Shown here: one piece after another, positions 20,632-30,866 of the stretch
Layout of the letters: every line of letters begins with the position of its first letter
How positions within the stretch are numbered: the stretch's first letter is position 1
Source of the DNA: CAVQTK01 sp963716455
GTDB taxonomy: Bacteria > Pseudomonadota > Gammaproteobacteria > Coxiellales > Coxiellaceae
NCBI GenBank assembly: GCA_963716455.1
Contig: CAVQTK010000010.1
Coordinates: 52,174 to 116,173 of the forward strand
Length of the DNA: 64,000 bases
Reading direction: 5' to 3'
Program-made: the position numbers and the translations under genes
Notes under the pieces: generated by a model
The model's input: only the letters and a program-made list of their open reading frames with translations
The model's database searches: none
Told to the model about the DNA's origin: nothing

Positions 20632-21677
20632 AGCTCTCCGCTTTGATAGCGTTGAGTCATTTTTTCAATTGATAAAACGTTGATTCGACTGGCATGCCCT
20701 GCTGTTCCAAAAGCCTCATAGCGTGCTTTGCATATCTCCTGCATGGCAATACGTGCTGGTCCTAAATATTTACGTGGATCAAATGCTTCAGGATTTTTGG
20801 CAAAATATTGGCGAATTGCTCCTGTTGCAGCCAAGCGTAAATCAGTATCAATATTCACTTTTCGCACCCCTGATTTAATACCTTTTTGAATTTCTGAAAC
20901 GGGAACACCATAAGTTTCTTTAATTTTACCTCCGTTAGCATTAATAATAGCTAGCCATTCTTGAGGAACTGAAGAAGAGCCATGCATCACTAAGTGAGTA
21001 TTGGGAAGACGTTTATGGATTTCTTTAATTCGATCAATTACTAACACCTCACCGGTTGGGGGACGGGTAAATTTATAAGCACCATGACTGGTACCAATGG
21101 CTATCGCTAAGGCATCAACACCGGTCGCTTTAACAAAATCTACCGCTTGACTCGGATCAGTAAGCATTTGATTCTCTTCTAGTCTACCTTTAGCTCCTGA
21201 ACCATCTTCGTCTGCAGCGTGTTTGGTTTCTAATGAACCTAGTACACCTAATTCACCTTCTACCGAAACTCCACAAGAATGAGCCATTTCCACTACTTTA
21301 CGAGTGACTTGCACATTGTAATCATAATCACTGGGAGTTTTCATATCTTCGCGTAAAGAGCCATCCATCATCACTGAGGTAAATCCTAACTGAATTGAAC
21401 GTTGGCAAACTGCTGGCGCGCCACCGTGATCCTGATGTAAGCAAATGGGTATATGCGGCCATTCCTGTAAAGCGGCCTGCACTAAAAAATAAATAAATTG
21501 AGCTCCAGCATATTCGCGCGCGCCTGCGGAAGCTTGAACTATCACTGGACTGTCTGTGGCATCAGCCGCTTCCATAACCGCTCGGATTTGTTCGAGATTA
21601 TTTACATTAAAAGCAGGAACTCCATAATCGTGTTCCGCAGCATGATCTAATAGCTGTCGTAAAGTAATTAAAGACAT
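20628..21677 (-). CDS. fba: Class II fructose-bisphosphate aldolase
   Basis: Cleaves fructose-1,6-bisphosphate to dihydroxyacetone phosphate and glyceraldehyde-3-phosphate using a zinc ion. 349 residues in one frame. Zinc-binding His residues are seen in CLHQDHGG and VMHGSSSVP, with conserved glycines in DALAIAIGTSHGAYKF. The long version with an inserted loop (HAADEDGSGAKGRLEENQML) is typical of the Calvin-type subgroup found in Legionellales. It follows the small membrane gene by 27 bases and precedes engB with overlap. Confidence 0.97.
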   Translation of the reverse strand: MSLITLRQLLDHAAEHDYGVPAFNVNNLEQIRAVMEAADATDSPVIVQASAGAREYAGAQFIYFLVQAALQEWPHIPICLHQDHGGAPAVCQRSIQLGFTSVMMDGSLREDMKTPSDYDYNVQVTRKVVEMAHSCGVSVEGELGVLGSLETKHAADEDGSGAKGRLEENQMLTDPSQAVDFVKATGVDALAIAIGTSHGAYKFTRPPTGEVLVIDRIKEIHKRLPNTHLVMHGSSSVPQEWLAIINANGGKIKETYGVPVSEIQKGIKSGVRKVNIDTDLRLAATGAIRQYFAKNPEAFDPRKYLGPARIAMQEICKARYEAFGTAGHASRINVLSIEKMTQRYQSGEL

Positions 21678-21704
21678 ATGTTTTTTTCTCCTTATAATCG
21701 GAAA

Positions 21705-21899
21705 CTAAGTCGAGCGTAATAATAAAACACAAAGGAAAATAACGCCTATTAATAATATAGTTATTATTCCCACGGTATAAAAACTTTTACTAAGATTTTC
21801 TTTACTGAAAGCCTGGGGGTTACCACGAACCATGCGCACCATTAACCAAATCAGCAATGCTGCACTTATCAAATATAAAACCAGCGTCCAATTATTCAT
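21705..21899 (-). CDS. Small two-helix membrane protein
   Basis: 64 residues with two hydrophobic segments (WTLVLYLISAALLIWLMV and VGIITILLIGVIFLCVLLL) separated by a short polar loop. Its ATG overlaps the pyk TGA (ATGA), so it is coupled to pyk. Small twin-helix proteins of this kind are common and mostly unstudied (DUF2909-like in look). Its place inside the glycolytic operon is the only clue to its role. Confidence 0.75.
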   Translation of the reverse strand: MNNWTLVLYLISAALLIWLMVRMVRGNPQAFSKENLSKSFYTVGIITILLIGVIFLCVLLLRST

Positions 21900-23368
21900 A
21901 GAACTTCACTAACCCGCAGAATCTTCATAGCGTTGGAGCGCCCTTTTATTCCTGCGTAATCACCCTGAGTTAAAATAACCAAATCATTTTCTGTCACTAC
22001 ACCTAACTCATAAAGTTTATGAATGGCTTGACGATTAATTGCTTCGTAAGGTAGTTGGGTCACATCAAAAGGCACTGGAAAAACTCCTCGATACAATGCC
22101 ATTTTACCCAAAGTTCGGGCATCTCGACTTAAACCATATATAGGGATTGCGGTACGAATTCTTGACATCCATAAAGGAGTCATTCCAGATTCAGTTAATG
22201 CAACTATTGCTTTAATATCTAAATGGTTGGCCGTATACATTGTTGCCATTGCAATCGCTTCATCAATTCGATTAAAACGCATAACTAGAGATTGGTTATT
22301 AAGTGTTACCAAATTGGGTGATTGTTCCACACGCTGACATATGCGGGACATACTCTCTACTACGGTAACGGGATAATGACCACTAGCCGTTTCGGCAGAC
22401 AGCATAACCGCATCGGCATGATCTAATACTGCATTAGCCACATCCGAAACTTCTGCTCGAGTGGGAACGGAATTATTGATCATGCTCTCCATCATTTGAG
22501 TAGCAATAATCACTGGTTTATAGAGTCGACGGGCGCTTTCAATAATTGACTTCTGCACTAAAGGTACTTCTGCATCGCCAATTTCTACTGCTAAATCTCC
22601 ACGTGCTACCATTACTCCATCACTGGCTTCAATGATTTCATCCATTGCCACAACCGCTTCGGTTCGCTCAATCTTAGCGATTATCCCAATGCCCGTATTT
22701 TTCTCACCTCCAGCCATTTGTTCTAACAATTGTCGCGCATAAAGAATGTCGGCGGCATTACGTGGAAATGAGATAGCAATAAAATCCACCCCCATTTTTA
22801 AGGCAAATTGCATATCTATCTTGTCTTTTTCCGTTAGTGCTGGCGCAGAAAGCCCACCACCTTGACGATTAATTCCTTTATAGCTGGATAAAATTCCCCC
22901 AACGAGAACCCGGCAAAAAATTTGTGGCGGATTAACGCGTTCTACTTTCAAACGAAGTCGACCATCATCTAGCAATAAAATATCATTGGGAACCACGTCA
23001 TGTGGAAGTCGCTTATAATCAATACCGACACGCTCTTTAGTTCCAGACTGACTATCCAATTCTGCGTCTAAGACAAAAACATCATCTGTTTTTAATAAAA
23101 CTTCTTTATCTTTAAAACCAGAAACACGTATTTTGGGACCTTGTAAGTCAACTAAGATACCAATTACTTTTTGATGTTGGTCAGCTATCTGCCGCACCAA
23201 CTCCATACGCTTTTGATGTGCTGCTTGGGTACCATGAGAGAAATTCAAGCGTACTATATTAACTCCCGCTGAGATTAAATCCTCTAAAATAGTAGGATCA
23301 TCGGTGGCAGGTCCGAGTGTAGCTATAATTTTGGTGCGTCGTACTAAACGTTCTGGTTTATACATCAT
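21896..23368 (-). CDS. pyk: Pyruvate kinase
   Basis: Converts phosphoenolpyruvate and ADP to pyruvate and ATP. 490 residues, uninterrupted. Seen are the N-terminal TKIIATLGPA and VRLNFSHG, the substrate/metal site GVMVARGDLAVE, and MMESMINNSVPTRAEVSDVANA followed by DAVMLSAETASG. The first codons overlap the end of pgk. It has a complete C-terminal regulatory domain (about residues 360-490). Confidence 0.97.
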   Translation of the reverse strand: MMYKPERLVRRTKIIATLGPATDDPTILEDLISAGVNIVRLNFSHGTQAAHQKRMELVRQIADQHQKVIGILVDLQGPKIRVSGFKDKEVLLKTDDVFVLDAELDSQSGTKERVGIDYKRLPHDVVPNDILLLDDGRLRLKVERVNPPQIFCRVLVGGILSSYKGINRQGGGLSAPALTEKDKIDMQFALKMGVDFIAISFPRNAADILYARQLLEQMAGGEKNTGIGIIAKIERTEAVVAMDEIIEASDGVMVARGDLAVEIGDAEVPLVQKSIIESARRLYKPVIIATQMMESMINNSVPTRAEVSDVANAVLDHADAVMLSAETASGHYPVTVVESMSRICQRVEQSPNLVTLNNQSLVMRFNRIDEAIAMATMYTANHLDIKAIVALTESGMTPLWMSRIRTAIPIYGLSRDARTLGKMALYRGVFPVPFDVTQLPYEAINRQAIHKLYELGVVTENDLVILTQGDYAGIKGRSNAMKILRVSEVL

Positions 23369-24552
23369 GATTTGCTCGCTTAAGAAGCATCGCCACAGCA
23401 GGCAATTCGGCTCCTTCCAAGAAAGTTAAAAAAGCTCCCCCACCCGTGCTAATGTAAGAAATTTTTTCACTAAGGCCAAATTCAGCTAAAGCTGCCAAAG
23501 TATCTCCTCCCCCTGCCATAGAATAAGCAGAACTGGTAGAGATAGCCTGAGCCAAACTCAGCGTACCTTGTCGTGAATTGAGGGAATTCAAATACTCCTA
23601 ATGGTCCATTCCATACGATAGTCCCCGCTTTTGCCACCTTTTTGGCATAGTCAGCCGTAGTTTGTGGACCTACATCTAAAATTATATCATCCGGAGTAAC
23701 GGCATCCACAGATTTGATAACAGCTGAAGCATCTGCGCTAAATTGCTTAGCTACCACCACATCTTGCGGTAAGGGTAAATCAACTCCTAATTTTTGTGCA
23801 TCTATTAATAAACTTTTTGCAGCGGGTATCCAATCTGCTTCAAATAGGGATTTACCTATTGAATAACCTGCGGCAACCAAAAGAGTATTAGCAATGCCTC
23901 CGCCCACAATTAAACCATTTACTTTTTTTAATAAGTTTTGCAATAGCTGAAATTTGGTAGAAACTTTAGCACCCCCAACTACCGCTAAAAGTGGGCGCCG
24001 TGGGTGTTCCAAGGCCTTTGATAAAGCTTCTAATTCCGCCATTAATAAAGGACCCGCGCAGGCAACGGGAGCGTATTGGCTAACTCCAACTGTCGAAGCT
24101 TGCGCACGATGAGCAGTAGCAAATGCGTCCATTACAAAAATGTCACATTGATTAGCCATGCGTTTTGCCAAATTTAGATCATTTTCTTCTTCACCTGGTA
24201 AAAATCGCACGTTCTCGGCTAATATCAATTGACCGGGTTTAATATCTACCCCATTTAGCCAATCGTCAATCAGTGGAACAGGTTGATTTAACTTTTCACT
24301 TAAAAATTGGGCAATAGGCGCTAATGAGGCTTCGGGATCAAATTTTCCCGGAGTGGGTCTCCCTAAATGGGATAAAACGGTGACCCGGGCCTTATGTTGT
24401 ATAGCAAACTTTAGAGCGGGCAAAGCTTTTTCAATACGAGTAGCATCACTAATGTGACCGTTTTTGAGAGGAACATTCAAATCTTCGCGAATAAGCACTC
24501 GTCGACCTGATAAATCCAAGTCGGACATTTTAAGGACTTTTATAATGCTCAT
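23358..24552 (-). pseudogene. pgk: Phosphoglycerate kinase, single frameshift late in the gene
   Basis: Transfers phosphate from 1,3-bisphosphoglycerate to ADP. The first frame covers residues 1 to about 325 (VLIREDLNVPL, LSHLGRP, VVGGAKVSTK, WNGPLGVFEFP). Just after FEFPQF a one-base shift near 23585 moves the ATP-site GGGDTLAAL and STGGGAFLTFLEG into another frame, which runs on to the end. Joined, it gives about 397 residues, the normal size. A glycolytic operon without Pgk would be odd, so this may be a sequencing error or a very recent lesion. It is recorded as frameshifted because the sequence shows it. Confidence 0.9.
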
Positions 24553-24602
24553 AAAAGGATTTTACCTTACCTTTATGAAAATCGCTAACTTAGCTTAGAT
24601 AA

Positions 24603-24734
24603 TAGACTGCTGCGTTGCGTTGTTTTCTCCGATGCTCATTTACTCGCATGTAAACTCCGCTCCTCGAAAGCAACCCGCCTTGCCTTAGGTTATAACAAGA
24701 TGGGACCAAAATACTGGGTTTGGAAAGAAGTCTA
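24603..24734. repeat. Family B element, truncated copy
   Basis: About 132 bp. It begins TAGACTGCTGCGTTG, missing the left inverted end, and runs through GATGCTCATTTACTCGCATG to the complete right end TGGGTTTGGAAAGAAGTCTA. It lies between gap and pgk and probably separates their transcripts or adds a long untranslated region. The adjoining 24735-24892 holds a REP-like remnant and no gene. Confidence 0.8.
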
Positions 24735-24830
24735 ATAAATTAAGTTATTCTGGCAAGGCTTAAGGATCAGAGTACATTTTCCGAGATGACAACGTATTGG
24801 GTCCAGGTACACCCATTTACATGTGCTCTG

Positions 24831-24873
24831 CACTGGATTGTTCCCGCCGCTCGCGGCTCGGGGTCGCAATGAG
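24831..24873. repeat. REP-like hairpin remnant, copy 2
   Basis: CACTGGATTG then CCGCCGCTCGCGG and GGTCGCAATGAG. It shares the CTGGATTG...CGC...ATGA plan with 19941-19981 but is diverged. It lies just 3' of gap. Confidence 0.35.
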
Positions 24874-24892
24874 TATTTTACAATAAGGTATA

Positions 24893-25900
24893 CTAAGAGC
24901 CTAAAATCTTAGCTACATCTATCATTCGATTCGAAAAGCCCCATTCGTTGTCATACCAGGCGACAACTTTTACCAAACCATCAAGTACTCGAGTTTGAGT
25001 TGCATCAAAAATAGCTGAGGCGGGGCAATGATTGAAGTCAATGGATACTAAAGGCTCATCACTATAAATCAAAATTCCTTTCAAAGGTCCATTTGCAGCG
25101 GCTGCTTGCATGATTTGATTGACAGCAACGGACGAAGTAGAAGCGTCCGTTTCAAATGTGAAATCTACTACTGAGACATTAATGACCGGTACGCGAATGG
25201 CATAACCGTCGAGTTTTCCAGCTAACTCAGGCAGAACTAATCCCACTGCAGCTGCAGCTCCGGTTTTAGTTGGAATTAATGAGTGAGCAGCTGCACGAGC
25301 TCGATGTAAATCTTTATGCGCACTATCTGTAAGACGTTGATCATTAGTATACGCGTGAATAGTCACCATCATACCTTTTTTAATCTTCAAAGCCTCATGC
25401 AACGCCTTTACCACTGGAGCTAAACAATTTGTCGTACATGAGGCGTTAGAAACAATAACGTGGTTGGGCGCGAGGATATGGTGATTCACTCCATAGACAA
25501 TAGTTGCATCTACATCTTTACCTGCCGGCGCAGAAATGAGCACTTTTTTAGCACCCGCTTGCAGGTGCAGACTGGCTTTATCACGTTCTGTAAACAATCC
25601 AGTGCATTCCATAACCACATCGACTTTCAGTTCACGCCAAGGTAAACGTGCAGGATCCCGTTCTGCACATACGCGAATTCTATCTTGGTTTATTAGTAAA
25701 TCGGCGCCGGAAAAGGTAACTTCGTCAGGGAAGCGGCCGTGAACGCTATCATATTTCAATAAATGAGCATTAGTTTCTAAACTGCTTAAATCATTGATAG
25801 CCACAATTTGAACATCTTTATTCTGCTTATTTTCATAAATAGCACGTAAAATATTGCGACCAATTCGACCAAAACCATTAATTGCTATTCTAATTGCCAT
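24893..25900 (-). CDS. gap: Glyceraldehyde-3-phosphate dehydrogenase
   Basis: Oxidises glyceraldehyde-3-phosphate to 1,3-bisphosphoglycerate with NAD. 335 residues. The NAD fold motif INGFGRIGRN is at residues 6-15, the active-site Cys is in NASCTTNCLAP near residue 153, and the C-terminal WYDNEWGFSNRM is present. Nine bases separate it from tkt, so the two are co-transcribed. Confidence 0.97.
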   Translation of the reverse strand: MAIRIAINGFGRIGRNILRAIYENKQNKDVQIVAINDLSSLETNAHLLKYDSVHGRFPDEVTFSGADLLINQDRIRVCAERDPARLPWRELKVDVVMECTGLFTERDKASLHLQAGAKKVLISAPAGKDVDATIVYGVNHHILAPNHVIVSNASCTTNCLAPVVKALHEALKIKKGMMVTIHAYTNDQRLTDSAHKDLHRARAAAHSLIPTKTGAAAAVGLVLPELAGKLDGYAIRVPVINVSVVDFTFETDASTSSVAVNQIMQAAAANGPLKGILIYSDEPLVSIDFNHCPASAIFDATQTRVLDGLVKVVAWYDNEWGFSNRMIDVAKILGS

Positions 25901-25909
25901 AAGATTCTC

Positions 25910-27917
25910 CTAATTAGGGATTTTAGACAGTAGTTCAATCATTACATTGACAATACGTTCGGTAGTTACTCCTAATATGCTAAATATCTCCTTATAGGGA
26001 GCAGATAACCCAAAACGATCAATACCTATCACTCGCCCTTCTAAGCCTACAAATTGATACCAATAATCACTAACGGCAGCTTCCACCGCCAGACGGGCTG
26101 TTATTTTGTTTGGTAAAACCGAATCACGATAAGCAAAATCTTGCTCTTTAAAAACTTCGCAACAAGGCATAGAAATGACACGAATACCCAAACCTTGCTG
26201 CTGCAATTGTTTTGCTGCGGCTACTGCGAGTTGCACCTCCGAACCTGTAGCAATAATCACTCCTTGTAAAGAACTTTGTTCCGCATATAAAATATAGCCT
26301 CCTCTGTGAATCTCAGCAAGCATAGATAAAGGTCGTGATTGCTTTGAGACATTTTGTCGAGTAAGCAGCAAACAACTTGGCCCCATATGATTTAATGCTT
26401 GTTGCCACGCCACTGCAGTTTCAACTAGATCACAAGGTCGCCAAACTCGCATTCCTGGTGTCATGCGTAATAATGCGGCATGTTCTATAGCCTGATGTGT
26501 AGGACCATCTTCCCCCAAACCAATTGAATCATGGCTGTATATATAAATGACTCGTTGACGCATTAATGAAGACAGACGTACTGCATTACGACTGTAATCG
26601 CTAAAAACCAGAAATGTTCCACCGTAGGGGATAATTCCGCCATGTAATGCCATGCCATTCATAATAGCCGACATGGCAAATTCCCTTACTCCATATTTCA
26701 AATAATTGCCCTGAAAATCTTCCCGGGTAATAGTTTTAGAGCTTTTCCAAGCAGTACAATTTGATTCAGTTAAATCAGCCGAGCCACCAATTAATTCAGG
26801 CAATAAAGGTGCAAAAGCATTTAAACATATTTGTGAAGCCTTGCGAGTGGCTAGGTCTTGATCCATTTGCTGCTGAGCTTGCTCTATAAACTGTTGGGTA
26901 TGTTCTACCCATTTTTCAGGCAAGTATCCTTTTTGCCGGCGTAAAAATTCTTTAGCTAATTCAGGATACTGCTTTTGATACAATGTCAAAAAGCTGTTGC
27001 CATTCTTTTTCCCATTCTTGCCCGCGAGATCTGGTATCCCATTCGTTTTTTATTTCTTGAGGAATGACAAATGAGGGATGTGACCATCCTAATTGCCGGC
27101 GCACTAACTCTATTTCCTCTTCTCCTAAAGGCGCCCCATGTACCGCAGCTGTACCTGCTCGAGAAGCTCCAAAACCAATCTTTGTGCGGCAACATATTAA
27201 GGTAGGTTGAGTAGTCTGTGCTTGAGCAATTCGAATGGCTTGAGCGATGGCTTCACTATCATGACCATCAACATCAGGGATAACTTGCCAATGATAAGCC
27301 TGGAATCGTAAAGGAGTATTATCTGTAAACCAACCTTGTACATCGCCATCAATGGAAATACCATTATCATCCCAAAATACGATTAGTTTACCTAGCCCTA
27401 AAGTCCCGGCTAATGAACAAGCCTCATGTGAAATTCCTTCCATTAAGCAGCCATCACCTATAAACACATAAGTGTGATGATCTACAATAGAATAAGCATC
27501 GCGATTAAAATATGTGGCAAGCAAGCGTTCAGCAATGGCCATCCCTACACCATTTGCCAACCCTTGGCCCAAAGGCCCGGTAGTTGTTTCTACCCCTGGA
27601 GTCTCGCCGAATTCTGGATGGCCTGGGCTTTTGGAATGTAATTGACGAAAGCGTTTGATATCCTCAATAGTTAAATCGTAACCGGTTAAGTGCAGTAAAG
27701 CATATTGCAGCATAGCCCCATGACCATTTGAAAGTACAAATCGATCACGGTTAGTCCATAGAGGATTGGTTGGATTATGGCGTAAAAAATCTCGCCACAC
27801 TACCTCGGCAATATCAGCCATGCCCATAGGCATTCCAGGGTGTCCGGAATTTGCGGCTTGAACCGCATCCATTGCTAAAACACGAATGGCATTGGCTAGT
27901 TGTTGGCGTGAAGGCAT
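25910..27917 (-). pseudogene. tkt: Transketolase, single frameshift in mid-gene
   Basis: Moves two-carbon units between sugar phosphates using thiamine diphosphate. The N-terminal half (27917 to about 26985) has SGHPGMPMGMADIAE and the cofactor motif GDGCLMEGISHEA. The C-terminal half (about 26985-25910) has GEDGPTHQAIEH and GSEVQLAV. The join falls in CAGCTTTTTGACATTG: with four T instead of five the reading would continue as TLYQKQYPELAKEF. Restored length is about 668 residues, equal to E. coli TktA. A homopolymer indel in an otherwise perfect gene points to slippage, sequencing error or very recent damage. Confidence 0.9.
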
Positions 27918-27951
27918 GGTTTCTCTTTACTTTTTGTGACTGTTAACAGGG

Positions 27952-27974
27952 TAGAAGGGAAAGCCCCTTCTACG
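27952..27974. other. Perfect hairpin between phoR and tkt
   Basis: GTAGAAGGG, five-base loop, CCCTTCTAC: nine perfect pairs. No T-run follows on either strand, so it is not a standard terminator. It sits about 35 bases upstream of the tkt start, directly next to a family C repeat. Confidence 0.5.
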
Positions 27975-28006
27975 TCGGCAAATTAAACCTTGGGAACGCT
28001 TACTAC
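27975..28006. repeat. Family C short dispersed repeat, copy 2
   Basis: 32 bp containing GGCAAATTAAACC and GAACGCTTACTA, 29 of 32 identical to 3519-3550. It lies in the tkt-phoR gap (27918-28085), which shows no gene. Confidence 0.6.
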
Positions 28007-28085
28007 TTTTTGATGGCATTTTAGCAAGTTGCTCAGATTTTCGCTACTTCAATTTGACTTTCAGGTTCCGCAGAATGGCTATCCT

Positions 28086-28856
28086 TTAGCTAAAGCGGGT
28101 ACGTGAGGCTGGAAAAATACAAGTAAAAGTACTTCCCTTACCCAATATGCTAGCGATCAATAATTCTCCTTGATGCCGTAATAAAATATGCTTCACAATT
28201 GCCAGTCCCAGGCCAGTTCCACCACTGCCACGAGATCGAGCTTTATCCACTCGATAAAATCGTTCAGTGATTCTAGGTATATGTTTTTTGGCAATGCCAA
28301 TACCGGTATCAGAGACTTTAAATATCGCTTGATCTTCCTCTACATACCATTCAATTTTTATCTTCCCTTTACTTGGAGTATATTTAATTGCATTGATAAT
28401 AAGGTTTGAAAATAAACTTTTTAATTCCTTTTCAGCACCATTCAATCGCACTCTAGCATCAATTTTCAAGGAAATTTGATGTTTTTTCTCAACACTAATA
28501 TTTTGTATTTCCTTGCAAATAGTTTCTAGCATTGCAGAAATCAAAATTCCTTTGTTTTCTTCCAATGGATAATCATCGCTTTCTAGGCTAGATAATAAAA
28601 GAAGATCTTCAACAATATTTGCCATGCGTATACAATTTTGAAACATTTGCTCAAAGATTTTTTTCCAAGGTCTTATTTTTGAGGTTTCTTGCTTTAATAA
28701 AGTTTCTAGGTAACCTTGAATGACTGTTAGTGGTGTGCGTAATTCATGGGATAAGTTTGCCACAAAATCGCTCCGTACCCTTTCTAAATGTTGGATATGT
28801 GTTTTCACTGATTCGGGAAGATTTTTTAAATATAACTCTTCTTTTTTTTTAGGCAT
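28086..28856 (-). CDS. phoR: PhoR-type sensor histidine kinase, short and without membrane segments
   Basis: Autophosphorylates on histidine and passes phosphate to the response regulator encoded just upstream. ATG 28856 (MPKKKEELYL) overlaps the phoB stop by eight bases. 256 residues: H-box NLSHELRTPL near residue 45, N-box NLIINAIKYTP, G1 VSDTGIGIA, G2 GGTGLGLAI. Typical PhoR proteins have about 430 residues, with N-terminal membrane helices and a PAS domain. Here both are absent, and the frame begins in a poly-A run next to the stop of phoB. Either this is a cytosolic kinase or the N-terminal domains were deleted. It probably senses through a partner, if functional. Confidence 0.85.
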   Translation of the reverse strand: MPKKKEELYLKNLPESVKTHIQHLERVRSDFVANLSHELRTPLTVIQGYLETLLKQETSKIRPWKKIFEQMFQNCIRMANIVEDLLLLSSLESDDYPLEENKGILISAMLETICKEIQNISVEKKHQISLKIDARVRLNGAEKELKSLFSNLIINAIKYTPSKGKIKIEWYVEEDQAIFKVSDTGIGIAKKHIPRITERFYRVDKARSRGSGGTGLGLAIVKHILLRHQGELLIASILGKGSTFTCIFPASRTRFS

Positions 28857-29547
28857 CGCATTCTCGTGTGGAGATATACCCCATCCCACGAACTGTTTTA
28901 ATTAATTCACAATATCCATAAGGTCTTAATTTGCTGCGAAGACGGCGAACTTGCACATCAATCGTGCGATCATCAATATAAACCCTTCCACCCCAAATGT
29001 AAGTCATCAATTGATCCCGGCTATAGGTTTGATTTGGATGAGTTAAGAAAAAATATAACATTTTATATTCTATAGGGGTTAATTTAAGAAATTGTTCGTT
29101 GACAACCACTTGATGTGTAGCAGTATTTAAAACTAGGGCTCCCACCCTTATTTCATTAGAGGGAGAGATTAATAATCCACGGCGCAAAACGGCTCTAATT
29201 CTTGCGATTAATTCTTGAATAGAAAAAGGCTTCACTATATAGTCGTCGGCGCCCGCAGTTAGGCCTTTAATTTTATTATCTTCTTCAGCTTTGGCGGTTA
29301 ACATGATAATAGGCAGATTTTTTAATAATTCTTTTTTCTTAATCCATTTAATAAACTCAATTCCCGATTTTCCAGGCAACATCCAATCAAGAATGATTAA
29401 ATCAGGAATACGATCAGCGAGTACCTCCACGGCTTGAAAGGCATTTTCAGCATCTATTACTAAAAATTCGGCAGAAGAAAGAGAAAAACGCAGCATGTCT
29501 CTAATTGCAACTTCATCTTCTACAATTAATAAAGTAACTTTTCGCAT
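28849..29547 (-). CDS. phoB: Response regulator PhoB (OmpR family)
   Basis: 232 residues. Receiver domain: acidic pocket IVEDEVAIRDM, phosphoacceptor Asp in LIILDWMLPGKSG, and conserved Thr/Lys in MLTAKAEED and VKPF. A winged-helix DNA-binding domain follows (YKMLYFFLTHPNQTYSRDQL, then RTIDVQVRRLRSKL). Classically it controls phosphate uptake genes; its targets here are not visible. It is paired with phoR downstream. Confidence 0.93.
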   Translation of the reverse strand: MRKVTLLIVEDEVAIRDMLRFSLSSAEFLVIDAENAFQAVEVLADRIPDLIILDWMLPGKSGIEFIKWIKKKELLKNLPIIMLTAKAEEDNKIKGLTAGADDYIVKPFSIQELIARIRAVLRRGLLISPSNEIRVGALVLNTATHQVVVNEQFLKLTPIEYKMLYFFLTHPNQTYSRDQLMTYIWGGRVYIDDRTIDVQVRRLRSKLRPYGYCELIKTVRGMGYISTRECDA

Positions 29548-29567
29548 GTAATTATTATTTAAATTTA

Positions 29568-30238
29568 CTAGGCTAACCCAAATAAATTAACTATCCAATG
29601 GGTTAGAATCTGTATAGGAGGCCAAAGAACATAGCCTAAAATACCAAGAAATATTAAAGCTAATAAAATCCAAATCCCATACGCCTCGATTTTTTCATAA
29701 TTATGAGCAGCCTGTGGAGGTAGTAAGCTAGAAACAATACGACTTCCATCCAGTGGAGGGATAGGTATTAGATTTAATACCAATAGTAAACAATTAATTA
29801 AAATTCCAAAGTTTGCCGCCGCCACAATAAATTGATGAACAGTAGCTACCAATGGTTGAGTACTACTGGCTAAAAAAATAAGAGATAACTTTGCCAATAA
29901 CGCCCATAACAGTGCCATTATTAAATTTGCGCCGGACCTGCCAAGGCTACCAAAGCCATGTCTCGACGTGGTCGATGAAGGTTTTGCCAGGCAACTGGAA
30001 CGGGTTTAGCCCATCCAAAAATAAAACCTCCAATTATAAGCATAACAATAGGTAAAATAATTGTACCTAAAAGATCAATATGCTTAAGAGGATTTAGGGT
30101 AACTCGCCCGAGCATTAAAGCGGTTTTATCACCCAATTTACTCGCTACCCATCCATGTGCAGCCTCATGCAAAGTGATTGCAAATAATAAAGGCAACGCA
30201 GCTACCGCAATAGTTTGCATTATTAAATTAACATTCAT
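29568..30238 (-). pseudogene. Membrane metalloprotease, M50/site-2 family, frameshifted
   Basis: Intramembrane zinc protease family. The first piece (29921-30238) carries the zinc motif LHEAAHGW in a membrane segment and stops right after ALAGP. The second (29568-29918) resumes and carries the second metal site, NLIPIPPLDGSR. The break is one missing G in GGTCCG(G)GCGCAAAT; restored it reads AGPGANLIMALL. The full protein has about 223 residues with about six hydrophobic stretches. Its start overlaps the dolP stop. Confidence 0.85.
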
Positions 30239-30816
30239 TGTTCATACTCAAATACTTGAACTACCTTCCTAACACCTCGTACATTGCGCGCGACATCTGT
30301 TGCGAGCTTAGCTTGCTTAGGTGAAACTACACCCATCAAATAAACTACCCTATTCTCACTAATGACCTTGATTTGACTGGAATTTAAATCTTTTGCCGCT
30401 ATCATCATGGTTTTAACTCTTGAAGTAAGCCAAGCATCCTTGCTTCTATCAATGATAGGTAAAAGAGGTGTGATTTCTATTTGATTATAAACTCGTTTTA
30501 CATTTGAAACATTTACCGCATATTGATAAGCACGTTGACTTAAATCAGGAGTTAATGCTTGACCAACCAATAGTACTACATGGTTAAAGGTTGCAACCCC
30601 AATATGACTGGTTTCTTGTAAAACAGGGTCATGATGAACGCGTGCTATTACTTTATTGCTGATTTCTCGGTCCTCCAGGATAGTTTGAGCGCTACGTCGA
30701 TCATAAATTATTGCACCACCTGCCGTTGCCCCTACTACTAAAGCCACAGGAATACAACCTGATAAAACACAAGTTAAGATCAGAGATAATAGTAACCACT
30801 TAATCTGCTTTAACAT
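30235..30816 (-). CDS. dolP: BON-domain outer-membrane lipoprotein DolP (YraP)
   Basis: 193 residues. The signal peptide ends in a lipobox LSGC (Cys about residue 21), so it is a lipoprotein. Two BON domains follow, one around residues 45-115 with HIGVATFNHVVLLVGQA and one around residues 120-190 with VVYLMGVVSPKQA. DolP supports outer-membrane integrity. It lies in the conserved lpoA-yraN-diaA-dolP order, with a family B element inserted between it and diaA. Confidence 0.92.
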   Translation of the reverse strand: MLKQIKWLLLSLILTCVLSGCIPVALVVGATAGGAIIYDRRSAQTILEDREISNKVIARVHHDPVLQETSHIGVATFNHVVLLVGQALTPDLSQRAYQYAVNVSNVKRVYNQIEITPLLPIIDRSKDAWLTSRVKTMMIAAKDLNSSQIKVISENRVVYLMGVVSPKQAKLATDVARNVRGVRKVVQVFEYEQ

Positions 30817-30866
30817 ATATATTGACCCTCTGTGTAATTGCTCGTTATAGTTCTCCCTGTTTATAA

